Assembly (NCBI GenBank): GCA_032207245.1
Contig: CM063509.1
Location: 66,308,814-66,372,813 of the forward strand
Length of the DNA stretch: 64,000 nt
Direction of reading: 5' to 3'
DNA from: Pardosa pseudoannulata
Taxonomy: Eukaryota; Arthropoda; Arachnida; Araneae; Lycosidae
The notes below the pieces were generated by a model. It did not search any database. It was given only the letters and a program-made list of their open reading frames with translations, and had not been told where the DNA came from. Position numbers and translations under genes: made by a program. Shown here one piece after another: positions 24,301 to 35,581 of this stretch (positions are counted from its first letter, which is position 1; every line of letters starts with the position of its first letter).

Positions 24301-25960
24301 ATTTTTTCTTCATCATGGAAACTATATTTTTATTTGGAGTGATAAAACCACAGTTTTTCAAAGAATTTTCAACGTAATTTTTCACTATTTTTTTAAAGTT
24401 TTAATCCTTTCTGTTTCAACAACTCCGAATTAAAATTCATGTACACAATTTTAAAATACATTATTCCAGAGATATAAAAATAATTTTAAAAATTTTAAAA
24501 AATATTTTTGGTAAAAAACGCACTTTTTACAAACAAAACAAAGTGCGTAACATATAAATATCGTAATTTATGTTGCAGAAAACTGATACATGTTAAAATT
24601 TTTTGCTTCATCATGGAAACTATTTTTACTTGACTTGATAAAACCACAATTTTTCAAATATTCTTTAACGTAATTTTTCACTAATTTTTTTAAAGCTTTA
24701 ACTTTTTCTGGTTCAACAATCCCGATTTAAAATTAATATGCTCAGTTTTAGAAATCATTATTCCAAAGATAATTTTAAAAAATTAATTTCTTTGGTGAAA
24801 AACATTTCAGTTATAACAAAGTATATTTACTATAAATATTCTAAACTATTTTGCACTATAACAATCCATATTAACAATTTTTTGTTTCATATGGGAAAGT
24901 ATATTTTTGTTTGAAGTGACGACTTAGGAACTGGAATTTTTCTTAGAATCTTCATAAATTTTTACTCTTTAAAATTTTAACCCTTTCTGTTTCAACAAGC
25001 CAAAATTAAAAATTATATACTCAATGTTAATTTTTAATTTTGGCATCTTTGGAATACATTATTCTAAAGATGTAAAACAAATCCAAAATACAAAAATTTC
25101 TTGGCAAAAAATACTGCATTTTATAAACAAATAAAATAGTTTCTTGTATTGTTAATTGTTTTGCAGAAAGATAATCGTATTAATAATTCTTGCTTCATTA
25201 TGGATGGTATATTTTGTATATTTTTGTTGGAAGTGACAAACCAAGAAGATAACTGGAATTTTCAAATAATATTCAACCTAATTTTTCACTCTTTTTTAAA
25301 GTTTTAATCCTTTCTGTTGCAACAACTTTGAATTCAAATTCATTTACACAATTTTAAAATACATTATTCCAAAGAAACAAAAAATAGTTTTAAAAATTTA
25401 AAACAAATATTTCTTCGCAAAAAAACACATTTACAAAAAAAAAAAAAAAAAGTACATTACATACAAATATTGCAATTTATGATTCAGAAAACTGATCTTT
25501 ATTTAAAAACTTTTGCATCATTATGGAAACTATATTTTTATTTGAAGTGATAAAACCAAAATTTTTCAAAGAATTTCAACGTAATTTTCACTATTTTTTT
25601 TAAGGTTTAACCCTTTCTGGTTCAACAACCGCGATTGAAAATTAACATGCTATGTTTTAGAAATCATTATTCCAAAGATGTGAAAAATAATTTAAAAAAA
25701 ATTAAAATTTTTAATTTCTTTGGTGTGAAACATTGCAATTATAACAAAGTAAATTTCGTATAAATATTGTAAGCTATTTTGCATTAAAACGACCTACGAA
25801 CTGGGATTTTTCATAGAATCTTGAACATAAATTTTTATTCTTTATAATTTTAACCCTTTCTGTTTCAACAAACCAAAGTTAAAATTTATGTACTAAATCT
25901 TAATTTTTAATTTTGGCATCTTTGGAATACATTATTTCAAACCACCTACGCTCAAAGCCG
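18310..25960. repeat. Satellite, ~300-bp monomer, about 25 copies, higher-order structure
   Basis: Monomers share CTTCAT...GTATATTTTTGTTTGAAGTG, TTCAACTTAATTTTTCACT and CCTTTCTGTTTCAACAA. A variant with CTTCATTATGGA recurs at about 18350, 19850, 20740, 21640, 22510, 24000 and 25195. The stretch from about 18690 to 19850 is repeated from about 22858 to 24000 (offset about 4.17 kb), including an otherwise rare segment with AAGTATGATTACTTAATTAT. All open frames here are short and repeat-derived. Confidence 0.9.
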
Positions 25961-26879
25961 AACCTCAGTTGTAACAATTGATGTTGCTTTCAAGTTGTGC
26001 ATCAGGAATTTAGTTTACATTAACACATTGTGTGCGAGTACATTTCGGAGCAGAATTGTACCGGGAGCGGGCGTGTTTCATGTAAATTTAGTTATTCAGT
26101 TAAATCTCAACAGATCGAAAACTAATTAATTCTTTAACCAACTTTTCGTATTTTATATTGAAATATATAAACAAATATATAAATAGAAATATATAAATAA
26201 CAACCATAAGATTTTTGTAAACAAAAAATATATTTTTTAGAGGATATATTTATATTAGTATCATAAATATGAAAAATCGAATAGAAATACTGGTATACAG
26301 TTTTAATTTTTTCGAATAATGTTATACTAAACATTTTTACATTATAAAAATATGAAAAAAAAACAATCATAAAATTAATACTAATTTACAGTGTGGTAAC
26401 GCTCAAAGCATTTAGGTACACGGCAAAACCTGTACTATAATATATAGTACGTGACCCGCGCTCAAGTATCAATCGTCAGAAAACGTATGTGTTCTGCATA
26501 CAATGATTTAAGTTACAGTACAATTTTAAAATAAAGAATTCATTTAAGTTAAAGATAAAATAATTAGGGCCCATTATAGCAAATAAAATAATAAGATAGA
26601 AAAGGAAATTTAAAAAATTAAAACTATATAATTACTTTAAGATAAAAGAGGGGAGAAATGATAGAGAAGTATGTTTGCGGATATGACACCATTTTTAAAA
26701 TTTTATATTTTTGGGGGGTTTTGTATTTTATCTGCGTGCGTGTGTGTGTAATCCAATAATTATAAAACTACTGCACAATTTATCCCCTATTATTTTTACT
26801 TGCCCGGGCTACTGGGCAAGGAGAAGTTTGATCAGCTAGTAGTAATAATGAACGATGCAGTCTGGCCACATTGAAGAGA
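25961..26879. other. AT-rich unique DNA
   Basis: No gene recognised. Contains a GTGTGTGTGT run near 26737 and a 78-codon low-complexity minus frame (26134-26370) without motifs. Confidence 0.45.
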
Positions 26880-27460
26880 ACAGCACAAGTTTAATTAAAA
26901 ATTTATTTTAGAGCTGATAAAACGGACATCTTTACTAGTCAACGACAGACAAAGGAAAAACACAAAAATCAATCTGCTCGAAAAGAGGTGCACCCAAGGT
27001 TTGGTTTGGAGTGCTACGGTCTATTTTTTTGCAAAACGAGGACTAATAAGACCAGGACCTACAGTTTAAAGCCGATTCTGTATTGCTACGAACATCCATG
27101 CCAAAATGGGATGAACCCATGAACTCCGATATTGAAATCTAGCACCCTAACCAATCGGCCATCGATCGGCGAGGTGCGCCCAAGAGCGAAGACAGAAAGA
27201 ATTTTCTCAAGGGACAGGAAACTTACTCAGCGAGTTAACGCGGAGCCATTTGCCGGCGACAGCTGGAAAAAGTGTTGAATAGACAGAAATTTTACTTCTA
27301 TAGGACAGAAAGCTTTGGGAAATGTATCAAAAGTATTTTAAGTCGAGGACGCTCCTTTGATTAAGACATTTAGAGGCTGGGAAAAAGATTTTAATTAATT
27401 AGAGTGGGAGAGAGGATGTTTTTGAGGACTCCATAAGAAGTTTGAAACTCCATAAGAAGT
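26880..27460. repeat. Dispersed repeat family, copy B (interrupted by SINE)
   Basis: Related to 8040-8350 on both sides of the SINE: CCCAAGAGCGAAGACAG, ATAGACAGAAATTTTAC, CATTTAGAGGCTGG and GGGAGAGAGGA. Function unknown. Confidence 0.65.
26999..27170 (-). mobile_element. tRNA-derived SINE with 14-bp target duplication
   Basis: Minus strand reads head (GCCGATCGATGGCCGATTGG...), body and AAACC-type tail. Flanking repeats GAGGTGCACCCAAG (26985-26998) and GAGGTGCGCCCAAG (27171-27184) differ at one base. The B box is damaged (GGGTTCATCCC), so transcription of this copy is doubtful. Confidence 0.85.
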
Positions 27461-27574
27461 GCACAAGTTAGGAAGAGAAATAAGAAGTTACAGATAAGCT
27501 AACCTGAAACGAGGAGTAGTTAATGAGAGTAAAATATAATAATAAATTGATCTTAAAATATTGCTTGTGTTTTC

Positions 27575-29606
27575 TGCTTTAATGGCCTAAACAGCATGAT
27601 AATGAGATATTTTTGGTTTTTCCTGCCTTATGGACCTAAACCGCATGATCTTTGAAAACAGCCTACATAAATACTGTCGTGAATTCGCCTAAAATTTTTT
27701 AAATTGTCTACAAAACGATGGATTTACCAATTTCTCTGGCGTCATACAGTTGTCTCCATTATTTTGTGCTGAGCTCTTTGCTCTTAGTCTCTCACCGTAT
27801 AAAATATGTTATTGCGAATTGTGTCACTTTTAGCCTTAGTGTTTCCTGCCTTAGGGACCTAAATAGCATGATATTTACAAACAGCCCACATAAATACTGT
27901 CGTGAATTCACCTAGGATATTTTAAACTGTCTACAAGACGATGAATTTCCCAATTTCTCTGGCGTCATGAAGTTGTATCTATTATTTTGTGCCGAGGCCT
28001 TTCGCTCTTAGTCTCTCACCGTATTAAAAATGTTATTACGAATTGTGTCACTTCCAGCCTTAGTATTTCCTGTCTTAGGGACCTAAATAGCATGATATTT
28101 ACAAACAGCCCACATAAATACTGTCGTGAATTCACCTATGATAATTTAAACTGTCTACAAGACGATGAATTTCCCAATTTCTCTGGTGTCATGAAGTTGT
28201 ATTCATTATTTTGTGCCGAGGTCTTTGCTCTTAGTCTCTCACCGTATAAAAAATGTTATTGCGAATTGTGTCACTTTTAGCCTTAGTGTTTCCTGCCTTA
28301 GGGACCTAAATAGCATGATATTTACAAACAGCTCACATAAATACTGTCTTGAATCCGCCTAAAAAATTTTAAATTGTCTACAAAACGATGAATTTACCAA
28401 TTTCTCTGGCGTCATGAAGTTGTATCAATTATTTTGTGCTGAGCTCTTTGCTCTTAGTCTCTCACCGTATAAAAAATGTTATTGCGAATTGTGTCACTTC
28501 CAGCCTTATGCCTTAGGTACCTAAAGAGCATGATATTTACAAACAGCCCACATAAATACTGTCGTGAATTCACCTAGGATATTTTAAACTGTCTACAAGA
28601 CGAAGAATTTCCCAATTTCTCTGGCGTCATGAAGTTGTATCCATTATTTTGTGCTGAGCTCTTTGCTCTTAGTCTCTCACCGTATAAAAAATGTTATTGC
28701 GAATTGTGTCACTTCCAGCCTTAGTGTTTTCTGCCTCAGGGACCCATATAGCATGATATTTACAAACAGCCCACATAAATACTGTCGTGAATTCATCTAG
28801 GATATTTTAAACTGTATACCAGACGATGAATTTCCCAATTTCTCTGGCGTCATGAAGTTGTATCTATTATTTTGTGCCGAGGTCTTTGCTCTTAGTCTCT
28901 CACCGTATAAAAAATGTTATTGCGAATTGTGTCACTTCCAGCTTTAGTGTTTCCTGCCTTAGGGACCTAAATAGCATGATATTTACAAACAGTCCACATA
29001 AACACTGTCTTGAATCCGCCTAGGATATTTTAAATTGTCTACAAAACGATGAATTTACCAATTTCTCTGGCGTCATGAAGTTGTATCTATTATTTTGTGC
29101 TGAGGTCTTTGCTCTTAGTCTCTCACCGTATAAAATTTTATTGTGAATTGTGTTACTTCCAGCCTTGATGTTTCCTGCCTTAGGAATCTAAACAGCATAT
29201 TTGAAAACAGCCCACATAAATACTGTCTTGAATCCGCCTATAAAATTTTAAATTGTCTACAAAACGATGAATTTCCCAATTTCTGTGGCGTCATGAAGTT
29301 GTATTCATTATTTTGTGCCGAGGTCTTTGCTCTTAGTCTCTCACCGTATAAAAAATGTTATTGCGAATTGTGTCACTTCCAGCCTTAGTGTTTTCTGCCT
29401 CAGGGACCCATATAGCATGATATTTACAAACAGCTCACATAAATAGTGTTGTTAATTCACCTATGATAATTTAAATTGTCTACAAAACAATGAATTTACC
29501 AATTTCTCTGGCGTCATGAAGTTGTATCCATTATTTTGTGCTGAGGTCTTTGCTCTTAGTCTCTGACCGTATAAAAAATGCTATTGCGAATTGTGTCACT
29601 TCCAGC
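27575..29606. repeat. Satellite, ~220-bp unit, about 9 copies
   Basis: TTATTTTGTGC recurs about every 220 bp from 27760 to 29530. Each unit has CTTAGTCTCTCACCGTATAA, then AAAATGTTATTGCGAATTG, ACTTCCAGCCTTA and CATAAATACTGTCGTGAATTC. The frames of 65-97 codons within it are repeat-derived. Confidence 0.92.
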
Positions 29607-29960
29607 CTGCTGAGTACGCAAGAATCCCGCTTACCATTTTCTGCAGTTTGATACCTTCGAATTTTTTTTTGTTTCTTACCCAACTCATCTCACCTCGAGA
29701 GTATAAAAGGCCAGACACCCCATATCAAATACTTTTCGGCATGGCCAAAAACCCGTTTCGGAACCTCACATCACTCTCTCTTTCCCTGCCCACCCCCCTT
29801 CAGACGGAATAACACATTTTTTAGTCTTTGTTTTTTATTTTCTACGTCTCCTAGGGGAGGAGAAGGAACCCGGGGTCGAGTCAGAGGTCGAAAATACAGA
29901 TCGTGAAACTCCATTCTCCTCCCCCTTTTTAAAGAAGAAATAATAGTAATAATAATAAAA
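29607..29960 (+). promoter_or_regulatory. TATA-containing unique segment after the 220-bp array
   Basis: GAGTATAAAAGGCC near 29699-29712 is a good TATA box in moderately GC-rich DNA. It is followed by pyrimidine-rich and purine-rich patches. No coding frame or terminal repeats were recognised. It could be an LTR remnant or a promoter; I cannot decide. Confidence 0.3.
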
Positions 29961-30059
29961 ATAAAAGATGCGTTTTTCTAACTGCATGGCAATCACGTTT
30001 TGACTATTGTGCAGCTCCGCCCCTCATTTGCCGGCTTGTGCAGCCCGAACTAAGACCCC

Positions 30060-30320
30060 GCATGATTAAGTTGAGGTGACCCCCCCAACCCCCGACCCCC
30101 CGCCCCCTCCCACACCCCCCCCTGCGCCGACACCTCTCCCACTACGTCCCCCACCCCCACCCCCCCGTCATCCCGCCCCCCCCTTCCCCCCCACCTAGAA
30201 CCCCCCCAAACCCCCCAGCCCCCCTAGCCCTCACACCTCATCCCCCCCCCCGCCTCACCGACCCCCACCCACCTCGAACCCCCCCTAACCCTTCCGCACC
30301 TCCCCCCCCTCTCAACTGTA
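30060..30320. repeat. C-rich low-complexity tract
   Basis: About 260 bp that is mostly C runs of 4-9 with A, G or T interruptions, so the minus strand is G-rich. It could fold as G-quadruplex or i-motif, or be a low-quality assembly stretch. Confidence 0.9.
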
Positions 30321-30985
30321 ACCGCGATCGGCAGGGGCCTAATTTTCTGAGAAAACGCCGTCTTGCGGTGGTGCACACTTTGTACGGAGTGTGATCCCCC
30401 GCTTTTCTTGATCTTCTGGCTAGATCCGTTTCGGGAGAGAAAAAGAAGAAAAGAAAAGAAGCCGGAAGTGGAAAGTTTAAACGCTATCTTCGTAAACTAA
30501 AACCTCTTTTTCAACCTCTCAAATTTAATTACAGAGAGAAAGAGATTTTCACCAGTTGCCATTTCTTGTGGCTAATGTCAGCTCATATATGTCTAATGAG
30601 GTCAAACGTTTTTATGACTCCAGAGAGGCTAAATTTTTATTAATGAAACGAATGGTGATTTTTTTTTCCTTTTGGTAAACTTCACAATCATTTTAGAAGA
30701 GCCAAAACTGGATTTACTGCCTACGCTTAGCCGAAGAAAAGGTTGATAAACTTTGTTTATAAAAACATGAAATAGTGCCTATTCTACTAAAGAAAACTGA
30801 TGCTGTGTTTTACCAGCTCGCTGATTAAAGTCGTATGCTACCGTACAGCAGCGCTAACTTTTATCACTGTCAAGAATTGCCTACGCACTAAAACTAGTGC
30901 ATCCTGTTCCATACAATGACGACTTCAAAGAGCATAAAACAGAGGTTCGCAACCTTTTCTATACCACAGCAAATTACTCCAAATG
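30321..30985. other. Unique mixed-GC DNA, no gene recognised
   Basis: The first 150 bp are GC-rich (GGGGCCTAATTTTCTGAGAA, GCCGTCTTGCGGTGG); the rest is AT-rich. No supportable coding frame. Confidence 0.4.
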
Positions 30986-31117
30986 TTAACCCATTGACGG
31001 TTTCATTTTTTTTTCCAGAATTCGGTCAAAAAAATGTCACATTTTTTATTGCATTTTCTTGTTCTTTTTACATTTTTAAGTAAAGATATGTTATTAAAAT
31101 TAACATTTCTAATATTT

Positions 31118-31435
31118 TTAAGCATTTATTACAACTTTTTTTCTTTCTATGAAAGCATCATAGAACTGAAGTTTACCTATAGTCTCAGCGATATCCAAGT
31201 TAATTTTTGGAATTCCAGTGAAAGCAAATCTAGGAGGCGGATCCGGTGGATTATCACAATTAATTTTAAAAAATTGTCTTGCTTGACTGATTCCATCTGT
31301 ACTACTATCAGAGTCATTACTATCCAGGTCATCTAGTAAACTTTTGCTACTATCATTTACAGATAACTCAGTTTCTGATTCCGAGTCACAGTTTGAATCA
31401 CAAGAAATGAGTTCCATACGCTCTGAATTATCCAT
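31118..31435 (-). CDS. piggyBac transposase N-terminal fragment, copy 1
   Basis: A 105-codon frame, start to stop. The N-terminal half is acidic and serine-rich (MDNSERMEL..., DSDSSTDG). Residues about 66-80 read PPPRFAFTGIPKINL, followed by LQFYDAF. This matches the boundary motif (P-R-F-x-F-T-G-x-P-x-N...L-x-F) at the start of the DDE_Tnp_1_7 domain of piggyBac transposases. No catalytic residues remain: the frame ends at VVINA just after this motif. The copy at 45430-45747 has the same ends and 7 amino-acid differences. It is probably a by-product of an internal deletion. A truncated protein that interferes with full-length transposase is conceivable but unproven. Confidence 0.7.
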   Translation of the reverse strand: MDNSERMELISCDSNCDSESETELSVNDSSKSLLDDLDSNDSDSSTDGISQARQFFKINCDNPPDPPPRFAFTGIPKINLDIAETIGKLQFYDAFIERKKVVINA

Positions 31436-31716
31436 TATTTAAAAGTAAAAGTATGTTATTCAACTCTTACATCAATAAAATTATCAGGCGGTTAGCAAAA
31501 TATAACCAGAAAGCTATACACTAAAAGATAACAATTAGCCTTTTGATACAAAACATGCGAAAAAAACCACGCTTTTGAACTAATCAGAGTAGAAAATACA
31601 ATAAACTGCAAAATATCATTTACTGGCCGGGAAGGGGTTAATGTACAGCAATTAAGTAAAAGCATAAAATAACGATTCACTATCATGCCGCCGGACGTTT
31701 ATCGGAGACATCTATT

Positions 31717-31733
31717 GACATCTCGGAGACGTC
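31717..31733. promoter_or_regulatory. Inner 17-bp dyad at piggyBac 5' end (copy 1)
   Basis: GACATCTCGGAGACGTC: 7-bp arms with one mismatch around CGG. Its partner lies 42 bp away, start to start. Confidence 0.6.
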
Positions 31734-31758
31734 AAAGTCTTTGGCACATGAGATGAAT

Positions 31759-31775
31759 GACGTCTCCCAGACATC
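31759..31775. promoter_or_regulatory. Outer 17-bp dyad at piggyBac 5' end (copy 1)
   Basis: GACGTCTCCCAGACATC: 7-bp arms with one mismatch, ending 16 bp inside the element terminus. Confidence 0.6.
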
Positions 31776-31899
31776 ATTGTATGGTAAAGGGTTAATATGA
31801 TGGAATTATGGTGAAAAAAATATTTTTAAAAATTGTAGTCAAATGGTTAAAAGACTTTTCAGTCGTGTAAACAAATTATAAAGATTGATATTGATATGT

Positions 31900-32063
31900 A
31901 GAGCGCTACGGTCTACATTTTGCAACAAGAGGGCTAATGAGACCGGGACCTACTGCTTAAAGCCGATTCCGAACGGCTATAAACATCCATGCCATAGTGG
32001 GATTCGAACCCATGAACTCCGGTTCCGAAGGCCAGCACCCTAACCATTCGGCCATCGTTCGGC
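31900..32063 (-). mobile_element. tRNA-derived SINE
   Basis: Minus strand has head GCCGAACGATGGCCGAATGG, an intact B box GGTTCGAATCC and the full body. Its tail is unusual: TTGATAT-type rather than AAACC (31883-31899). Probable target duplication ACAAATTATAAAG (31870-31882) versus ACAAATCGTAAAG (32064-32076). Confidence 0.82.
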
Positions 32064-32076
32064 ACAAATCGTAAAG

Positions 32077-33984
32077 AAAACTCTACTTGTGGATTTGTGA
32101 CCAGATCACATTAATTCTTTGTTTCAATCAGGTGGTGAGTCTAAGCCACTTACCCACGACACCAAATTGCTGACAATCATAATTGAAGGAAGAGTTATTT
32201 CGGGTTTCGCGGTTTTTCCCCCCTGGAAGGTCCCCGATATAATATGCAGTTGGCATGCTCATTCGGAATTCTTGGCGAAATCATCAGATCAATAGGCTAC
32301 TCGGCGCAATTCGTCAATGTTCCCCCTTTTCTCTGAGGGAGCGTGGGGGACGAGCGAGTCACTTCTCAAAACAGCGTTCTCCTCGAAGAGCGACCATTAT
32401 AGGTAAATACCTCTGGGGGATTGGGGCTGGAAGAGAGAATACAAGAGCGGAAAAGGGATTTTCCGGCCGAGAGAGAGAAAAGACTTTAAATGGCTAAATA
32501 AACTTTCGCGCCGGCGCTTGAAATATTTAAAAATATTCCCCAGACGGCGGCCCTAATCAGCCGATGAGTCCTGCGCCGAAATCGGTGTGAAATTGCATTA
32601 GCGGCCTTCCTCTAAAACGTTCTCTCCCAGAATCACTTTCACGGCGCGTTTTATTCAATTTCGCCCGGGCACGAGTTAAAAATGCTTTACGAAAAAGGGA
32701 TTCGCACGCGTCGACCCTCCCCGGGGGATGCCTTCAATTCCTTCTCCCTCCAACCCACACTTTTCCCTTCGCACTCACACATCCTCCCACTCTAAACTGT
32801 TGCGCCTCCTTTAAGATTTGGGGCACGTTTTCTGGAGAGATCAGGGAAAGTTGCCGTTTTCGGTTGTGACACGCTAAAGTTAGAGGAGTGTTAATGATAT
32901 TAAGTGATATAATCAAAGTATGGCGGAAGTGTTTTGTTCCGTCCACCAGGTAATGCACCCCGCTAAACACTTGCCGTTACCGGAAAGATAAAAGGCGAGT
33001 GTTCCCCTTGATACAAACACGCTTATCAGAGACAGATAAAAGGTGATAAAACTCCCACGTGGGTGGAGAAATTCAATCACTTGATCTCCAGATTGGATGT
33101 AAACAGAAACTCCTTTGATTTCTAATTGTTTTTGTTCGAGAGGAGGAGGGTGAAGTGGAATGAGGAAAACCTCAAGATACTGTCAACAAGGTTTTAACCT
33201 TGTTGGGTGAAAATGGCTGTCGGAAATGGAAGTTGAGTTGCATCTCGTCGTCTCCGGTCACAGACGTAGAAAATTTGAATTTCCTCTAATTAACAAAATG
33301 TAGTGGGATGTGAAATCCCATGCAAGAGTTAATTCGGAGATTATGCAATTCATTTAAACAAGTCTAAGCACATAATGAAGTATTGGTTTCTGTTGAGTTC
33401 TTAGATGTTTTAAATATTCAACTCTCTACTGAGAAACCTGCTGCACAAGAGGTTTATTAAGTGAATTAAATTATCAAGTTAAAGCTGAAGGCGTTGAAGA
33501 TCAAATTATCATTTCTAGACTACGATGATTTAAATTGCTCTTCTTACAACAAACTTTTGAAAGTTCTTTCTCAGCCTTAGCTCAAGTAAGAATAAACACA
33601 TTTTACCAACATATTAAAAGCAAACTTTGATGTTTATCTAAACAAAAAATGTCAATTTTTAATTAGCTTATATGAAATATTTAAATGCTTGATTGCTTTA
33701 GAACAAAGATTTACAAACTTTTTTTTTTTTTTGGAATAAGCGACTTTCCATAACAAACACCTTGCACTGACCTCCTGTGAAATAAATCTATACAAATATA
33801 TAACAAAACTATAATTTAAATTTCGATGTTTTTAACGTAAGAAAACAGTTTGATATTTAAACTAATACCTGTTGAAGTTATTACTTTGTGTATTGAATAA
33901 TAAAAACAGCCTCTTTCAATTAAGTTGTTAGAGCGTTAAGTGCTGACAATAAGCCAGACCTGCCAACTTTTGAATATTGAAAAT
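32077..33984. other. Unique mixed-GC region, no gene recognised
   Basis: 32200-33100 is the least repetitive, most GC-balanced stretch of the window. It has patches such as CTTTCGCGCCGGCGCTTGAA, CCCTAATCAGCCGATGAGTC and GAAATTGCATTAGCGGCC. Frames of 78-80 codons on either strand show no domain. 33300-33984 becomes AT-rich. Could be regulatory DNA. Confidence 0.4.
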
Positions 33985-34378
33985 AATAGCACTTGATAAT
34001 TTTTGAAATCAAAAATAGTGGCACTTGATAATTTTTGAAATTAAAAGTAGTGGCACTTGATAATTTTTGAAATCAAAAGTAGTGGCACTTGATAATTTTT
34101 GAAATAAAAAACAGTAGCCCTTGATAATTTTTGAAATCAAAAGTAGTGGCACTTGATAATTTTTGAAATCAAAAGTAGTGGCACTTGATAATTTTTGAAT
34201 TCAAAAGTAGTGGCACTTGATAATTTTTGAAATGAAAAACAGTAGCACTTGATAATTTTTGAAATCAAAAGTAGTGGCACTTGATAATTTTTGAAATCAA
34301 AAGTGGCACTTGATAATTTTTGAAATCAAAAATAGTGGCACTTGATAATTAATGAAATCAAAAATAGTAGCACACTAA
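33985..34378. repeat. Minisatellite, 32-bp unit, about 12 copies
   Basis: AGTGGCACTTGATAATTTTT plus GAAATCAAAAGT repeats head to tail with few changes. Two copies carry AACAGTAGC, and one unit is shortened to AAGTGGC. Confidence 0.95.
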
Positions 34379-34953
34379 TTTGAGAGGTAGATTAGATGGC
34401 GGGTTTTCACACCACAAATCCTGGGCAATCGCACGCGTGCCATAACACAAGGCACATACTAAATAATTGTGTGTTTATTCTTATCTTGGTATATCGGTCA
34501 TGCGACAGACAAGGAAACGTGTTTCCAAATAAGACAAGCAAGTAATTTTGATAAAAACCTACGAAAACTTGGTATGCAATTTAACCATCACAGACGGTTT
34601 TATTTTGATTACATTACAAGCTACAGAAAAAAATTAACAAAAAGATAGCTGGAAGAAAGAAAACTTGAAAAAAAGAAAGACTAGAAAAATTTATGCCTAG
34701 AGACATTTATTTGTTAAAATAATTTTACCACGTGATAAAGTAAAATATTTCCTAATATACGTTTGTTATTTTTAAAACATTCATTAATTTTTTTATCAGT
34801 CTCATAAAATTATCATCTTTTAAAAGGTGATTAAATTGAATGAATATATAACAGATTCTGGGTATCAATAATGATATGATTAACTATGAAGTATCTTTAC
34901 AAATAAGTGATATAATTTCTATAAATCGACAGATATTAAAGTTTAATGAGACT
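34379..34953. other. AT-rich, no gene recognised
   Basis: No element or frame supported. Confidence 0.45.
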
Positions 34954-34967
34954 CCCTTTAAAAATTG

Positions 34968-35158
34968 GTGAACGATGGCCGATTGGTTAGGGTGCTGGCC
35001 TTCGGTACCGGAGTTCGTGGGTTTGAATCCTACAGTGGCATGGATGTTCGTAGCCGTTCGGAATCGGCTTTAAGCTGTAGGTCCCGGTTTCTCATGTAGG
35101 TCCCTCGTGTTGCAAAAAGTAGACAGTAGCACTCCAAACTAAACCAAACCAAACCAAG
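34968..35158 (+). mobile_element. tRNA-derived SINE, full length, perfect 14-bp target duplication
   Basis: The best copy for defining the family. Head: GAACGATGGCCGATTGG, GGTTAGGGTGCTGG, anticodon loop CTTCGGT (TCG, Arg-like), B box GGTTTGAATCC (one change). Body: GGATGTTCGTAGCCGTTCGG, GGCTTTAAGC, CCTCGTGTTGCAAAAAGTAG. Tail: (AAACC)n. It is flanked by CCCTTTAAAAATTG at 34954-34967 and 35159-35172, identical copies, so the insertion is recent. Confidence 0.92.
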
Positions 35159-35371
35159 CCCTTTAAAAATTGTCTCCAATACTTCAACACAGATGTTTTG
35201 TATTTTAGCTTTATTTCATCGAGTTATGAGACTTATTATCTAAAATATTTTATGTTATATTAAACTTTAGTAGGCTCCCAAACGTGGCCCTCACATCTCT
35301 GAAATTAATTTTTCTGTACCACATATTCCCAGCGTTAACACGGATCTCTGGAAATTCGTAGGAAAAATTGT

Positions 35372-35472
35372 GAGTTTGGAGAGCAACAGTCTACTGTTTC
35401 TCTACATGAAGACTTATGACACCGGGAAATACTTCTTAAAGCCGATCCCGAAAGGTACGAACATCCGTACTA
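35372..35472 (-). mobile_element. Highly diverged SINE body
   Basis: AGTTTGGAGAGCAACAGTCT, then CTTCTTAAAGCCGATCCCGA and GGTACGAACATCCGTAC, keep the order of the SINE body. The head is not recognisable. Confidence 0.55.
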
Positions 35473-35581
35473 TTAGCGTGACTAATCCTTCAACTGGTAC
35501 CAAAAAGCAGCAAGCATCCCATCCCTTCGGTCAAACCACTTTGGAATCGTTTTAGCATAATGTGTTTGGAATTAACACCAT

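Larger units (their letters stand above)
30990..31791 (-). mobile_element. piggyBac-type non-autonomous element, copy 1
   Basis: 802 bp between TTAA at 30986-30989 and TTAA at 31792-31795. Termini begin CCCATTGACGG (3' end) and, in reverse complement, CCCTTTACCATAC (5' end). It holds a transposase N-terminal fragment and is homologous to 45086-45883 (798 bp), except for roughly the terminal 160-200 bp at the 5' end. An internal GAAGGGGTTAA at 31631-31641 could instead be an older terminus. Confidence 0.8.

Noticed and set aside
31034..31336. 100-codon plus-strand frame (and its twin at 45529-45777 minus)
   Set aside because: Antisense to the piggyBac N-terminal fragment. Present in both copies only because the copies are homologous.
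32255..32497. 80-codon frame rich in Arg/Glu
   Set aside because: The composition follows local GC/purine content. No start context or family.
33985..34378. CRISPR array
   Set aside because: The 32-bp units are contiguous with no spacers, and the genome is eukaryotic. It is a minisatellite.
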